DNA of 64,000 nucleotides from Nocardioides terrigena (GTDB lineage: Bacteria; Actinomycetota; Actinomycetes; Propionibacteriales; Nocardioidaceae). Positions 17,781 to 26,049 of this stretch are shown here, piece after piece (the first letter of the stretch is position 1; each line of letters opens with the position of its first letter). The translations under genes were made by a program, and so were the position numbers. The stretch is taken from NCBI RefSeq assembly GCF_003047265.1, contig NZ_PZYY01000001.1:1-64000 (forward strand), written 5' to 3'. The notes beneath the pieces are model-generated. The model saw nothing but the letters and a program-made list of their open reading frames with translations. It ran no database searches and was not told where the DNA came from.

Positions 17781-19112
17781 TCAGACCGCCAGGAACCCGA
17801 GCTCGTGGATGCGCGCGATCTCGGCGCGGACCTCCGGGTGCTGGGCGGCGTCCGCCGCGCGCCCGCCGACGACGTACGGCGCGGTGTCCGAGACCTCCGA
17901 ACCGTCGTAGACCACGGTGAGCCGGTTGCCGACGCCCTGGTTGATGAGCGAGCCGAGCAGGGCCACGGGGTCGGAGCGGTCCTCCAGTGACAGGACCCGT
18001 GTCTGTGCGGGGATGGTGGGGACCTGGGCCGAGGGGGCGCCGGTGGTGACCACCTGGTCGACGACGAAGGCGTCGGAGACCGCGGCGGCGGCGATCTCGG
18101 CGGCCGCGGTGCCGCCGTGCGAGGAGCCGACGAGCATGACCCGGGCCCCGGGCTCGTCCGCGACCGCGACCTCGATCGCGCGCACGACCTGCCGGACGTA
18201 CGACGCGTTGTCGCCGCCCACGAGCCGCAGTCGGCCGCCCTCGTCGGCCCGGCGGCCGGGGAGGTAGGCGATGTAGCGGCCCGCCCCGATCCGTTGCACG
18301 CTGATGCGGCGGTCGGCCCGGGCGAGGTTGGTCATCAGGTCCTCGATCGTCCGGGGCGCCGTCCCCTCGCCGGCGGTGGCGTCGGTCTCCACGACCTCGG
18401 TCTCCTCGGCGAAGCCGGCCGCGGAGTCGCGCAGCGCCGAGACGGCGTCGCTCGCGAACGGCTGCACGCCGATGGCGCGCAGGCCACCGCGGGCCGCGGC
18501 CGCGCCGTGGTCGGTGGACATGACGCCGGCGGCGAGCAGCGAGCGCATCTGGAGGCCGTCGAGCAGCCCGCCGACCCCGGCCATGTGGTCCATCAGCTCG
18601 GGATTGCCCTCGGCGAGCTCGTTGAGGTAGGACGTCATGCCGTCGCGGTCGAGCGCGTCGGTCTCGATCAGGCCGGCCGACACGATCGCCCCGCCGAGGG
18701 CGACCTCGGGTGCGAGGTAGCCGATGGCGCGGCCGGCGATGGAGCCGAGCGTCTTGTAGGCGGCGTCCTGGAGCTCGTCGATCCAGCGGTAGGTCAGCAC
18801 CGTGGCGCGCACGACGAGGGCGTCGGCGTCGAGCTCCACCGAGCGGGTGAGCAGCCCCTGCTTGCCGGTGGTCGCGGCCCGGATGTCCTCCTCCGCCTGG
18901 GCGAAGGTGGCCGGTGAGAGCTCGGCGGAGTCGGCGACGTCGTCGTCGGCGAGGATCGTGGCGCCGAGGCGGGACCGGGAGCGCATCTCGGCCCCGGACT
19001 TGTCGAAGAGGTCGGCCAGCGCGAGCATCTCGTGGTACTTGTCGGCGTTGACCCGGGCGTCGGTGCCGCGCTCGTCGGCAGCGCCGTGGCGGGTGCGGTC
19101 CTGCTCACTCAT
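17781..19112 (-). CDS. Alpha/beta-hydrolase-like protein of a T7SS-type module
   Basis: A 443-residue protein with a helical N-terminal region (residues 1-250). Its C-terminal part looks like an alpha/beta hydrolase, with nucleophile elbow GSSHG (Ser331) and a possible acid in SLEDRSDP. There is no signal peptide. The ATG at 19112 overlaps the stop of the EspG-like gene by ATGA, so translation is coupled. It is the last gene of a three-gene unit with an EspG-like protein and a WXG100-like protein, which suggests cargo of a type VII system. A cytoplasmic lipase or esterase cannot be excluded. Confidence 0.7.
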   Translation of the reverse strand: MSEQDRTRHGAADERGTDARVNADKYHEMLALADLFDKSGAEMRSRSRLGATILADDDVADSAELSPATFAQAEEDIRAATTGKQGLLTRSVELDADALVVRATVLTYRWIDELQDAAYKTLGSIAGRAIGYLAPEVALGGAIVSAGLIETDALDRDGMTSYLNELAEGNPELMDHMAGVGGLLDGLQMRSLLAAGVMSTDHGAAAARGGLRAIGVQPFASDAVSALRDSAAGFAEETEVVETDATAGEGTAPRTIEDLMTNLARADRRISVQRIGAGRYIAYLPGRRADEGGRLRLVGGDNASYVRQVVRAIEVAVADEPGARVMLVGSSHGGTAAAEIAAAAVSDAFVVDQVVTTGAPSAQVPTIPAQTRVLSLEDRSDPVALLGSLINQGVGNRLTVVYDGSEVSDTAPYVVGGRAADAAQHPEVRAEIARIHELGFLAV

Positions 19113-20035
19113 GCGATCACCTGCGCGAGGACGGGGGCGAGCTCGGTCGCCAGGTCGTCGGGGTCCACCCGGCGCACGGTCACCCGTGGTCCGGAGTCCT
19201 CTTGGTGGGGGGTGAGGCTGTGCCAGCCGTCGGCGAGCAGCACCCACGACGCGACGCCGACGCTGGTGGTGGCCGCGTCGGTCACCTGGGCGGCCAGCAC
19301 CCGCAGGCGTCCACGACCCTCGGTGTGGATCGCGGCCACGGCGGTGGCGGCGACCGTGTCGGCGAGCGGGGCGGCGTCGGCGTCGAGGACGCCCTCGCCG
19401 TGGTGCTCCATCAGCACCGGGACGAGGTCGGAGCGTCCGGAGCGCAGGGCCTCGCCGATCGCGTCGACGAGCTGGAACGGCACCTCCATCGTGGCGGGCA
19501 CGTCGGAGTCGCGCAGGTCGACGTCGTCGGGGATCGCGGCGACCCGGGCGAGCTCGCCCGGCCACTGGTCGGCCCGGAACCACGCGAGCTCGAACACGAT
19601 GCCGTCGCAGGTCGCCAGCGTGGCGACCGCCCCGTCGGCCTGGCGGTGCCAGGCCTTCACCTGGCTGCCGGCGGCGGCCACGTCGATGTCGAGGGCGAGC
19701 CGCGGGGTCGCCAGCAACCCGATCGCCCCGGCCAGGCCGGCGTCGAGGCCGGCGTCGGTGAGCAGGCCGCGGCGTCGCAGCGTCTCAGCCGGGTCGTGCA
19801 GGGAGCCCAGCGCGGCGGCGTACGCCGTGTCGTCGGCGGTCTCGCGGGACTGGCCGAGGCGGTCCTCGAGAGCACCCGGCCCGGTGGCCTCGGAGACGTC
19901 GAAGGGGAGCGGGGCGTCGCCCGCCGAGCGGGCGGCCAGCCGCAGCTCGGGGAGGGTGATCGCGATCCGGCGGGGGAGCCCGTCCAGGAAGGTGGCGGGC
20001 TCGGCCGGCGGGGTCGTGAGGTCGATGGTCACCAT
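19109..20035 (-). CDS. EspG-like (ESX secretion-associated) protein
   Basis: A 308-residue soluble protein. The opening (ITLPELRLAARSAGDAPLPFDV) matches the start of ESX secretion-associated EspG proteins. The later beta-rich segment (VLLADGWHSLTPHQED, then VTVRRVDPDDLATEL) fits the EspG end. EspG proteins are cytosolic chaperones for type VII substrates. It begins 1 nt after the WXG100-like gene and overlaps the hydrolase gene by 4 nt. The family call rests on pattern only and needs a profile search. Confidence 0.55.
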   Translation of the reverse strand: MVTIDLTTPPAEPATFLDGLPRRIAITLPELRLAARSAGDAPLPFDVSEATGPGALEDRLGQSRETADDTAYAAALGSLHDPAETLRRRGLLTDAGLDAGLAGAIGLLATPRLALDIDVAAAGSQVKAWHRQADGAVATLATCDGIVFELAWFRADQWPGELARVAAIPDDVDLRDSDVPATMEVPFQLVDAIGEALRSGRSDLVPVLMEHHGEGVLDADAAPLADTVAATAVAAIHTEGRGRLRVLAAQVTDAATTSVGVASWVLLADGWHSLTPHQEDSGPRVTVRRVDPDDLATELAPVLAQVIA

Positions 20036-20036
20036 G

Positions 20037-20459
20037 TCAGAGTCCCGGCAGCTCGACGGTCAGCCAGTCCTTGTGACCGGCGGGCGGAGGGGTGAAGGCA
20101 AGCAGCGCGGCGTCCTCGCGGCTGGGTGTGCCGGCGGAGTCAGCCTGGGTCGAGCGTGTCCGGGCGTCGGTGGTGAGGGTGTCGGCCTTGTGCGAGATCG
20201 TCTCGATGGTGTCCTTGAGGGCATCGACCTCGGAGGCGTGCCGGGCCAGGGAGTCGGCGGCGGTGTCGTGGTGACCGGCGGCCAGGCGCAGGTGGGAGGC
20301 GCGCTCCTTGATGCGGGTCCGCATGGACTCCGCCGCCCGACCGGTCCACGGCACGCTCTCCGCCTGGGCGACCAGGCGGTCGGCCATGGCCCTGATGTCC
20401 CCACCCTGCTCACGCAGCTGGGCGACACGCTTGCGCGATGCGGCGCTGTCGCCGTACAT
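20037..20459 (-). CDS. WXG100-like helical protein
   Basis: A 140-residue, almost wholly helical protein. It has a Trp-Thr-Gly turn at residues 38-40 between two long helices, as in WXG100/LXG proteins, and a 40-residue Thr/Pro-rich tail. It is longer than a standard WXG100 protein. A GAGAGGACG ribosome site precedes the ATG at 20459. As first gene of the coupled trio it could be the helical partner that takes the hydrolase to a type VII channel. The nearest channel genes are about 6 kb away. Confidence 0.6.
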   Translation of the reverse strand: MYGDSAASRKRVAQLREQGGDIRAMADRLVAQAESVPWTGRAAESMRTRIKERASHLRLAAGHHDTAADSLARHASEVDALKDTIETISHKADTLTTDARTRSTQADSAGTPSREDAALLAFTPPPAGHKDWLTVELPGL

Positions 20460-20583
20460 CGATCACGTCCTCTCGTCGGCCCCCGTGCGCTGGATGCGGC
20501 GCCCGTGGCGCCGTGCGTCAGTCGCCTTCCCTGCATCCCAGGTGGTCAAACCCCGAATCACCTGCCGGTTGACGAGGCGCAGG

Positions 20584-21789
20584 TCACCCGGGCGTCGGGT
20601 GGACGCGCTGCGCGGGGAGCCAGTCGCCGAGTCGCTCCAGCCCGGTTCGCACGGCCTGCTCGGGTCCGGCGAAGCTGAGCCGCACGTGCTGCTGGCCCAC
20701 CACGGTGTCGAAGTCGATCCCGGGGGCGAGCGCGACCCCCGTGTCGGCCAACAGCCGCCGGGTCCAGGCCATCGAGTCCCGGGTGAGGTGCCCGATGTCC
20801 GCGTAGGCGTAGAAGGCGCCGTCGGCGGGGGCGAGCTGGTCGATGCCCAGTGCGGCGAGCCCGTCGAGGAGCAGGCGACGGTTGGCGGCGTACCGCTCCA
20901 CGTGCCCGTCCAGCTCGGCGTACGACGCGTCGGTGAACGCCGCGACGCAGGCCCGCTGGGCGATGACGGGCGGGCAGATCGTGAAGTTGCCGGTCAGCAC
21001 GTCGACCGCCCGGCGAAGCCGCTCGGGGACGAGCATCCAACCGATCCGCCACCCGGTCATCGAGAAGTACTTGGAGAACGAGCTGAACACGATCGCCTCC
21101 CGCGAGGTCTCCCACGCGGACCGGGAGAGCGAGGGCCGGCCGTCGAGCGGTGCGTACTCGATGCCGTGGTAGATCTCGTCGGAGATCAGCTGCACGCCGC
21201 GGGACTCGCACCAGGCGGCGAGGGCGGCCAGCTCCTCGGGGAGCAGCATCGTCCCCGTCGGGTTGGCCGGGCTGGCCACGACCAGGCCGCGGACGTCGCC
21301 GAGCTCCTCGAGCTGCTCGACGGTGGGCTGGAAGCGGTTCTCCGGCCCGCAGGGGATCTCGACGACCTCGCAGCCGAGCGCGGTCAGCACGTTGCGGTAG
21401 CACGGGTAGCCGGGCCGGGCCATCGCGACGCGGTCCCCGGGCTCGAAGGCCGCGAGGAACGCCAGCAGGAAGCCCCCGCTGGAGCCGGTGGTGACCACGA
21501 CGTCGTCGGCCGTGACGTCGATCCCGTGCTGGCGACGGTGGTGCCCGGCGATCGCCTCGCGGAGCTCCGGGACCCCGGAGGCGACGGTGTAGCCGAGCGG
21601 GTCGCCGCTGCGGAGCAGCCGGACCGCCTCGTCGGCGACCGGCGCGGGGGCGCCCGTCGACGGCTGGCCCGCGACCATGTTGACCAGGTCGCCGTGCGTG
21701 CGCTGCCGCTCGGCGGACGCGGCGAGGAGGTCCATCACGTGGAAGGGCGGCACGTTCGCCCGCTGGGCCACCGCGAACCGAGCGCTCAT
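20584..21789 (-). CDS. PLP-dependent class I/II aminotransferase
   Basis: A 401-residue fold-type I aminotransferase. It has the PLP phosphate segment TTGSSGGFL, ASPANPTGTM with the PLP-ring Asn, Asp in ISDEIYHG and catalytic Lys in SSFSKYFSMTGWRIGW. The substrate cannot be read; the family covers aspartate-, alanine- and aromatic-type enzymes. The ATG at 21789 is well placed and the gene is divergent from the antiporter gene. Nearby genes give no pathway clue. Confidence 0.9.
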   Translation of the reverse strand: MSARFAVAQRANVPPFHVMDLLAASAERQRTHGDLVNMVAGQPSTGAPAPVADEAVRLLRSGDPLGYTVASGVPELREAIAGHHRRQHGIDVTADDVVVTTGSSGGFLLAFLAAFEPGDRVAMARPGYPCYRNVLTALGCEVVEIPCGPENRFQPTVEQLEELGDVRGLVVASPANPTGTMLLPEELAALAAWCESRGVQLISDEIYHGIEYAPLDGRPSLSRSAWETSREAIVFSSFSKYFSMTGWRIGWMLVPERLRRAVDVLTGNFTICPPVIAQRACVAAFTDASYAELDGHVERYAANRRLLLDGLAALGIDQLAPADGAFYAYADIGHLTRDSMAWTRRLLADTGVALAPGIDFDTVVGQQHVRLSFAGPEQAVRTGLERLGDWLPAQRVHPTPG

Positions 21790-21844
21790 GTCGCCGATCG
21801 TGTCACGCGGGGGCGCAGCGTCCGGAGGCGTCCCGTTTCGCCGA

Positions 21845-21850
21845 TAGGAT
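21845..21850 (+). promoter_or_regulatory. -10 box for the antiporter gene
   Basis: TAGGAT lies 32 nt before the GTG start, leaving a short leader that contains a GAGG ribosome site. No good -35 was seen. Confidence 0.4.
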
Positions 21851-21882
21851 CGGGGCTCGGCGAGGAGTGGGAACGAGGTGGC

Positions 21883-23400
21883 GTGACTTTCGATGTGCAC
21901 CAGCTCGACTCGTTCCTGCTGGTGGGCTCCCTCGTCACGTTGGCGGCGATCCTCGCCGTGCGGGTCTCGGCCCGCGCCGGGCTGCCCAGCCTGCTGATCT
22001 ACCTGCTCATGGGGGTCGTGCTCGGCGAGGCGGGTCTCGGGATCCAGTTCGAGGACGCGCAGCTCGCCCACGCGCTCGGCTTCGGGGCGCTGGCCCTGAT
22101 CCTGGCCGAGGGCGGTCTGACCACCGACTGGACCGAGGTCCGGCCCTCCATCCCGCTCGGGGTGTCCCTGGCGACCGTGGGGGTGGCCGTCTCGGTCGCC
22201 GTCGTGGCCGTGGGTGGCCATTACCTCCTCGGGCTCCCGTGGGAGCTGGCCATCCTGCTGGGGGCGGTCTGCTCGCCCACCGACGCCGCGGCGGTCTTCT
22301 CGGTGCTGCGCGTCGTACCCCTGCCCAAACGCCTGACCGGGGTGCTCGAGGCCGAGTCCGGGCTCAACGACGCCCCCACGGTCGTGCTGGTGGGCGTCAT
22401 CTCCACCGGGGCCGCCGCGAGCAGCGGGATCCTCGGCGTCGCCGGCGTCATCGTCTTCGAGCTCGCCGTCGGTGTCGTGATCGGGATCGCGGTCGGGGTC
22501 GCCGGTGCTTGGGTGATGCGTCGGGCCGCCCTGCCGTCGTCGGGCCTCTACCCGCTGGCCATCCTCTGCCTGACCTTCGCCGCGTACGGCGGCGCGGCCG
22601 CCGTCCACGCGTCCGGTTTCGCCGCGATCTACGTCGCCGCCCTCATCCTCGGCAACTCCGAGCTGCCCCACCGCACCGCGACCAAGTCCTTCGCCGAGGG
22701 CGTGGCCTGGCTGGCCCAGATCGGGCTCTTCGTGATGCTCGGCCTCCTGCTCTCGCCCGCCCGGATCAGCCTGGAGGTCGTCGGCCTCGCGCTGGCGACC
22801 GGCCTGATCCTCACCTTCGTGGCGCGGCCGCTGTCCGTCCTCATCAGCTCGGTCGTGCGGCCCATGCCGCTGCGCGAGCTCGGCTTCATCTCGTGGGCCG
22901 GCCTGCGTGGCGCGGTCCCCGTCGTGCTCACCACCATCCCGCTGTCCGAGGGCGTCGACGACGCCGACCTGCTCTTCGACATCGTCTTCGTGATGGTGGT
23001 CGTCTACACCCTCGTGACCGGACCGACGCTGCCGTACGTCGCCCGCTTCCTGCGGGTCGCCCGGCGCTCGGAGCCGCGCGGCCTCGACGTCGAGGCCGCG
23101 CCGCTGGAACGGGTCGCCGCGGACCTCCTCCAGGTGTCCATCAGTCCGGTCTCGCGGATGCACGGGGTCGAGGTCGGCGAGCTGCGGCTGCCGGCCGGGG
23201 CATCGGTCTCGCTGGTCATCCGGCAGGGTGAGGTGCTGGTGCCGGAGCGGCGTACGGTCCTGCGGCACGGCGACGACCTGCTGGTCGTCACCCCACGCCG
23301 GGCTCGCGTCGCCACGGAGGAGCGGTTGCGCCAGGTCTCGGAGGGCGGACGGCTCGCGCAGTGGAACACCGACCCGAGACGACGCCCCGACAAGTCGTGA
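21883..23400 (+). CDS. Potassium/proton antiporter (CPA1, CvrA/NhaP2-like)
   Basis: A 505-residue cation/proton antiporter with about 12 membrane segments (residues 10-385). The C-terminal TrkA_C-like domain (RMHGVEVGELRLPAGASVSLVIRQ region; VLVPERRTVLRHGDDLLVV) binds nucleotide or senses ions in this family. Family motifs include PSLLIYLLMGVVLGE, CSPTDAAAVFS with the transport aspartate and SGLNDAP. The GTG at 21883 with an upstream GAGG was chosen because the hydrophobic core begins directly after it. It is divergent from the aminotransferase gene. Confidence 0.92.
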   Translation: MTFDVHQLDSFLLVGSLVTLAAILAVRVSARAGLPSLLIYLLMGVVLGEAGLGIQFEDAQLAHALGFGALALILAEGGLTTDWTEVRPSIPLGVSLATVGVAVSVAVVAVGGHYLLGLPWELAILLGAVCSPTDAAAVFSVLRVVPLPKRLTGVLEAESGLNDAPTVVLVGVISTGAAASSGILGVAGVIVFELAVGVVIGIAVGVAGAWVMRRAALPSSGLYPLAILCLTFAAYGGAAAVHASGFAAIYVAALILGNSELPHRTATKSFAEGVAWLAQIGLFVMLGLLLSPARISLEVVGLALATGLILTFVARPLSVLISSVVRPMPLRELGFISWAGLRGAVPVVLTTIPLSEGVDDADLLFDIVFVMVVVYTLVTGPTLPYVARFLRVARRSEPRGLDVEAAPLERVAADLLQVSISPVSRMHGVEVGELRLPAGASVSLVIRQGEVLVPERRTVLRHGDDLLVVTPRRARVATEERLRQVSEGGRLAQWNTDPRRRPDKS

Positions 23401-23406
23401 GCCGGG

Positions 23407-23922
23407 TCAGGACCCCGGCGGGCTGCAGAAGGTCGCCTCGACCTCCGCGGTGACCGACTCGACCTCGCGGTCGCGGAGCGAGGTGAAGGACTCGCCCAGC
23501 ACCACGACGACGCCGCGGCCCAGGGCCTCGCCGTCCACCTCGGTGCCCGGCACGACGCGGGCCTTGCGGAACTGGCGCTGCACGAGCCGGACGGCGGGGT
23601 TCTCCGGGTCCGTGGCCCAGATCTGGACGCCCTTGACCGGCCGGGGGGCGTTGCCGGTGTCCGCGCCCACGAAGCCCCGCTCCTCGAGCAGCTCGAGGGT
23701 GGCCCCGGCCAGCCCAGAGCGGGAGCTGCCGTTGAAGACGCTGACCGCGACCTGGTCGCGGAAGACGTCCGTGCCGGCGGCGACCGTGGTGTCGGAGCAC
23801 AGCGGCGGGGGCTCGTTGTCGGGCAGCGGCTGGGTCAGCGCCTGCCACCCCCATGCGCCGGCGGCGACCATGAGCAGGCACAGGACGAGCAGCGTGAGGG
23901 CCGACTTGGCGCCATCGCGCAT
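23407..23922 (-). CDS. LytR_C-domain membrane-anchored protein
   Basis: A 171-residue protein with one N-terminal membrane helix (residues about 8-28). An extracellular LytR C-terminal-type domain follows (VSVFNGSSRSGLAGATLELLEERGF). This domain occurs alone or after LytR-CpsA-Psr ligase domains; here the ligase domain is missing. It is probably an envelope protein. The ATG at 23922 overlaps the stop of the upstream gene by one base (TGATG), so the two genes are coupled. Confidence 0.82.
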   Translation of the reverse strand: MRDGAKSALTLLVLCLLMVAAGAWGWQALTQPLPDNEPPPLCSDTTVAAGTDVFRDQVAVSVFNGSSRSGLAGATLELLEERGFVGADTGNAPRPVKGVQIWATDPENPAVRLVQRQFRKARVVPGTEVDGEALGRGVVVVLGESFTSLRDREVESVTAEVEATFCSPPGS

Positions 23923-24218
23923 CAGCCGGACACCTCGTGCACGCGGGCGTGCAGGACGTTGCGCTGGTGCAGCGCGGCGCGCAGCGCGCGGTGGAGGCCG
24001 TCCTCGAGGTAGAGGTCGCCACGCCACGACACCACGTGCGCGAAGAGGTCGCCGTAGAACGTCGAGTCCTCGTCGAGGAGCGTCGCGAGCTGGAGGGTGT
24101 CCTTGGTGGTCACCAGCTGGTCCAGCCGGACCTGGCGGGGCGGGATCGCGGCCCAGTCGCGCGAGCTGAGCTCGTGGGCGGGGTAGGGGCGCCCCTCGCC
24201 CACGCGCTTGAAGATCAC
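23922..24218 (-). CDS. Conserved actinobacterial protein (VapB-like)
   Basis: A 98-residue protein widely conserved in actinobacteria. Its hallmark is RQVRLDQLVTTK near residue 30, then STFYGDLFAHVV and LYLEDGLHRALRAAL. Database entries of this type are often labelled as VapB-family antitoxins. No toxin gene lies beside it, and the DGxHR segment resembles ParB/sulfiredoxin-like proteins, so the antitoxin role is doubtful. GTG start at 24218. Confidence 0.7.
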   Translation of the reverse strand: MIFKRVGEGRPYPAHELSSRDWAAIPPRQVRLDQLVTTKDTLQLATLLDEDSTFYGDLFAHVVSWRGDLYLEDGLHRALRAALHQRNVLHARVHEVSG

Positions 24219-24262
24219 GCGGTGACTATAACGACGCCCCCCGAGCGCCCCTGCGTGCTGGT

Positions 24263-24268
24263 TAGGCT
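24263..24268 (+). promoter_or_regulatory. -10 box, likely leaderless promoter
   Basis: TAGGCT, then CGCGCC, then the ATG at 24275. Same string and spacing as before 15503. Confidence 0.5.
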
Positions 24269-24274
24269 CGCGCC

Positions 24275-25906
24275 ATGACGGACAAGCCCGACGAGTCGAC
24301 CGTGCCCACCCCCGAGACGGCTGCCGAGACGCCTGTCGAGTCGGCTCCCGAGCACCCGATCGCCGCCGCCGTGCGGCCCGGCTACGCCTTCGAGGGCACG
24401 GCCCTCGAGCTCGGCGGGCTGATGCTCGACGCGACCACGCTCGCCGACGTCCGCGTGCGCATCCCCCTGGGGATGCTCAACCGCCACGGACTGGTCGCGG
24501 GCGCGACCGGCACCGGCAAGACCAAGACCCTCCAGCTGCTCGCCGAGCAGCTGAGCGCCCAGGGCGTCCCGGTCTTCGCGGCAGACATCAAGGGCGACCT
24601 CTCGGGGCTCAGCGTGCCCGGGGAGGGCGGGCCCAAGATCGAGGCCCGGGCCGGGTCGGTCGGCCAGCAGTGGAAGGCGACCGGCTTCCCGGTGGAGTTC
24701 TACGCCCTCGGCGGGCAGGGGGTCGGCGTCCCGTTGCGCGTCACCATGTCGGCGTTCGGGCCGATGCTGCTCAGCAAGGTGCTGGGGCTCAACGACACCC
24801 AGGAGTCCAGCCTCGGGCTGATCTTCCACTACGCCGACCGGGCCGGGCTGCCGCTGCTCGACCTCGCGGACCTGCGCGCGGTCGTCCAGTTCCTCACCAG
24901 CGACGAGGGCAAGGCCGACCTCAAGGGCCTCGGTGGGCTGTCCACCGCCACGGCCGGGGTGATCCTGCGCGAGCTGATCGGCTTCCAGGACCAGGGCGCG
25001 GACGCCTTCTTCGGCGAGCCGGAGTTCGACTCCCGTGACCTCCTGCGGACGACCGACGACGGGCTCGGCGTCATCAGCCTCGTCGAGCTGCCCAACCTCC
25101 AGGACCGTCCCGCGGTCTTCTCCACGTTCCTGATGTGGCTGCTGGCCGACCTCTTCCACGACCTGCCGGAGGAGGGCGACCTCGACAAGCCCAAGCTGGT
25201 CTTCTTCTTCGACGAGGCGCACCTGCTCTTCGACGACGCCAGCGACGCCTTCCTCGACCAGATCGCCCAGACGGTGCGGCTGATCCGCTCCAAGGGCGTC
25301 GGCGTCTTCTTCGTGACCCAGCGGCCGACCGACGTGCCCGACGACGTCCTCGCCCAGCTCGGGTCGCGCATCCAGCACCAGCTGCGCGCGCACACACCCA
25401 ACGACGCCAAGGCCCTCAAGCAGACCGTCAACACCTACCCGAGGTCGGCGTACGACGACCTCGGCGAGGTCATCACGTCGCTCGGCATCGGCGAGGCGGT
25501 GGTGACCGTGATGGACGAGCGCGGCGCGCCGACCCCGGTCGCCTGGACCCGGCTGCGGGCTCCCGAGTCGCTGATGGGGATGGCGGACCCGGTCGCGATG
25601 AAGGCGGCCGTCGAGAGCTCGCCGCGCTGGGCGACGTACAGCCAGGTCGTCGACCGCGAGTCGGCCCACGAGAAGCTCGCGGCCCGCCTCGAGGAGGGTG
25701 CGCGCAAGGCCGAGGAGGACGCGCGGGTCAAGGAGGAGGCCCGGCAGGCCAAGGTCGAGCGCAGCCGCAAGCCGGCCCCCGCCCCCGAGCCGCAGGACGA
25801 CGACGGCCTCGTGATGGACGTGGTGAAGTCCCCGGTCTTCAAGGACTTCATGCGGACCGCGGCCCGCGAGATCGCCCGGGGGATGTTCAAGTCCGGTCGC
25901 CGCTGA
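24275..25906 (+). CDS. HerA-like ATPase (DUF853)
   Basis: A 543-residue P-loop ATPase of the HerA/FtsK superfamily, DUF853 branch. It has Walker A GATGTGKTK at about 77-85, Walker B LVFFFDEAHLLF, the sensor segment VFFVTQRPTDVP and an arginine-rich finger region near QHQLRAHTP. The last 110 residues are a charged helical tail, possibly coiled coil. No NurA nuclease is next to it. The family is usually annotated as a helicase or pumping ATPase of unknown substrate. It is convergent with eccC, and a 17-bp inverted repeat separates the two. Confidence 0.9.
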   Translation: MTDKPDESTVPTPETAAETPVESAPEHPIAAAVRPGYAFEGTALELGGLMLDATTLADVRVRIPLGMLNRHGLVAGATGTGKTKTLQLLAEQLSAQGVPVFAADIKGDLSGLSVPGEGGPKIEARAGSVGQQWKATGFPVEFYALGGQGVGVPLRVTMSAFGPMLLSKVLGLNDTQESSLGLIFHYADRAGLPLLDLADLRAVVQFLTSDEGKADLKGLGGLSTATAGVILRELIGFQDQGADAFFGEPEFDSRDLLRTTDDGLGVISLVELPNLQDRPAVFSTFLMWLLADLFHDLPEEGDLDKPKLVFFFDEAHLLFDDASDAFLDQIAQTVRLIRSKGVGVFFVTQRPTDVPDDVLAQLGSRIQHQLRAHTPNDAKALKQTVNTYPRSAYDDLGEVITSLGIGEAVVTVMDERGAPTPVAWTRLRAPESLMGMADPVAMKAAVESSPRWATYSQVVDRESAHEKLAARLEEGARKAEEDARVKEEARQAKVERSRKPAPAPEPQDDDGLVMDVVKSPVFKDFMRTAAREIARGMFKSGRR

Positions 25907-25927
25907 CGGCTGCGCCTCCCCGTGCGT

Positions 25928-26009
25928 AGACACGCGGACACAACTGCTGGCCGTGGCGCCTCCCCACGCCTGGGGCCGGGCAGCCGGGACGGGTTGTGTC
26001 CGCGTGTCT
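25928..26009. repeat. Perfect 17-bp inverted repeat between convergent genes
   Basis: The arm AGACACGCGGACACAAC (25928-25944) is repeated exactly as its reverse complement at 25993-26009. The 48-nt GC-rich middle has a smaller hairpin. It sits 22 nt after the HerA-like stop and 41 nt before the eccC stop. It may end both transcripts or be a dispersed genomic repeat. Confidence 0.75.
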
Positions 26010-26049
26010 CCGTCAGGGCACTGGCCGCCACCGCGGAGCCGTCAGGTGA

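Noticed and set aside
23922-24218. A VapBC toxin-antitoxin pair
   Set aside because: The VapB-like protein is followed by a LytR_C membrane protein, and no PIN-domain toxin is adjacent.
25928-26009. CRISPR repeat or insertion-sequence ends
   Set aside because: There is only one pair of inverted arms, no repeated spacer pattern, no transposase and no flanking target duplication.
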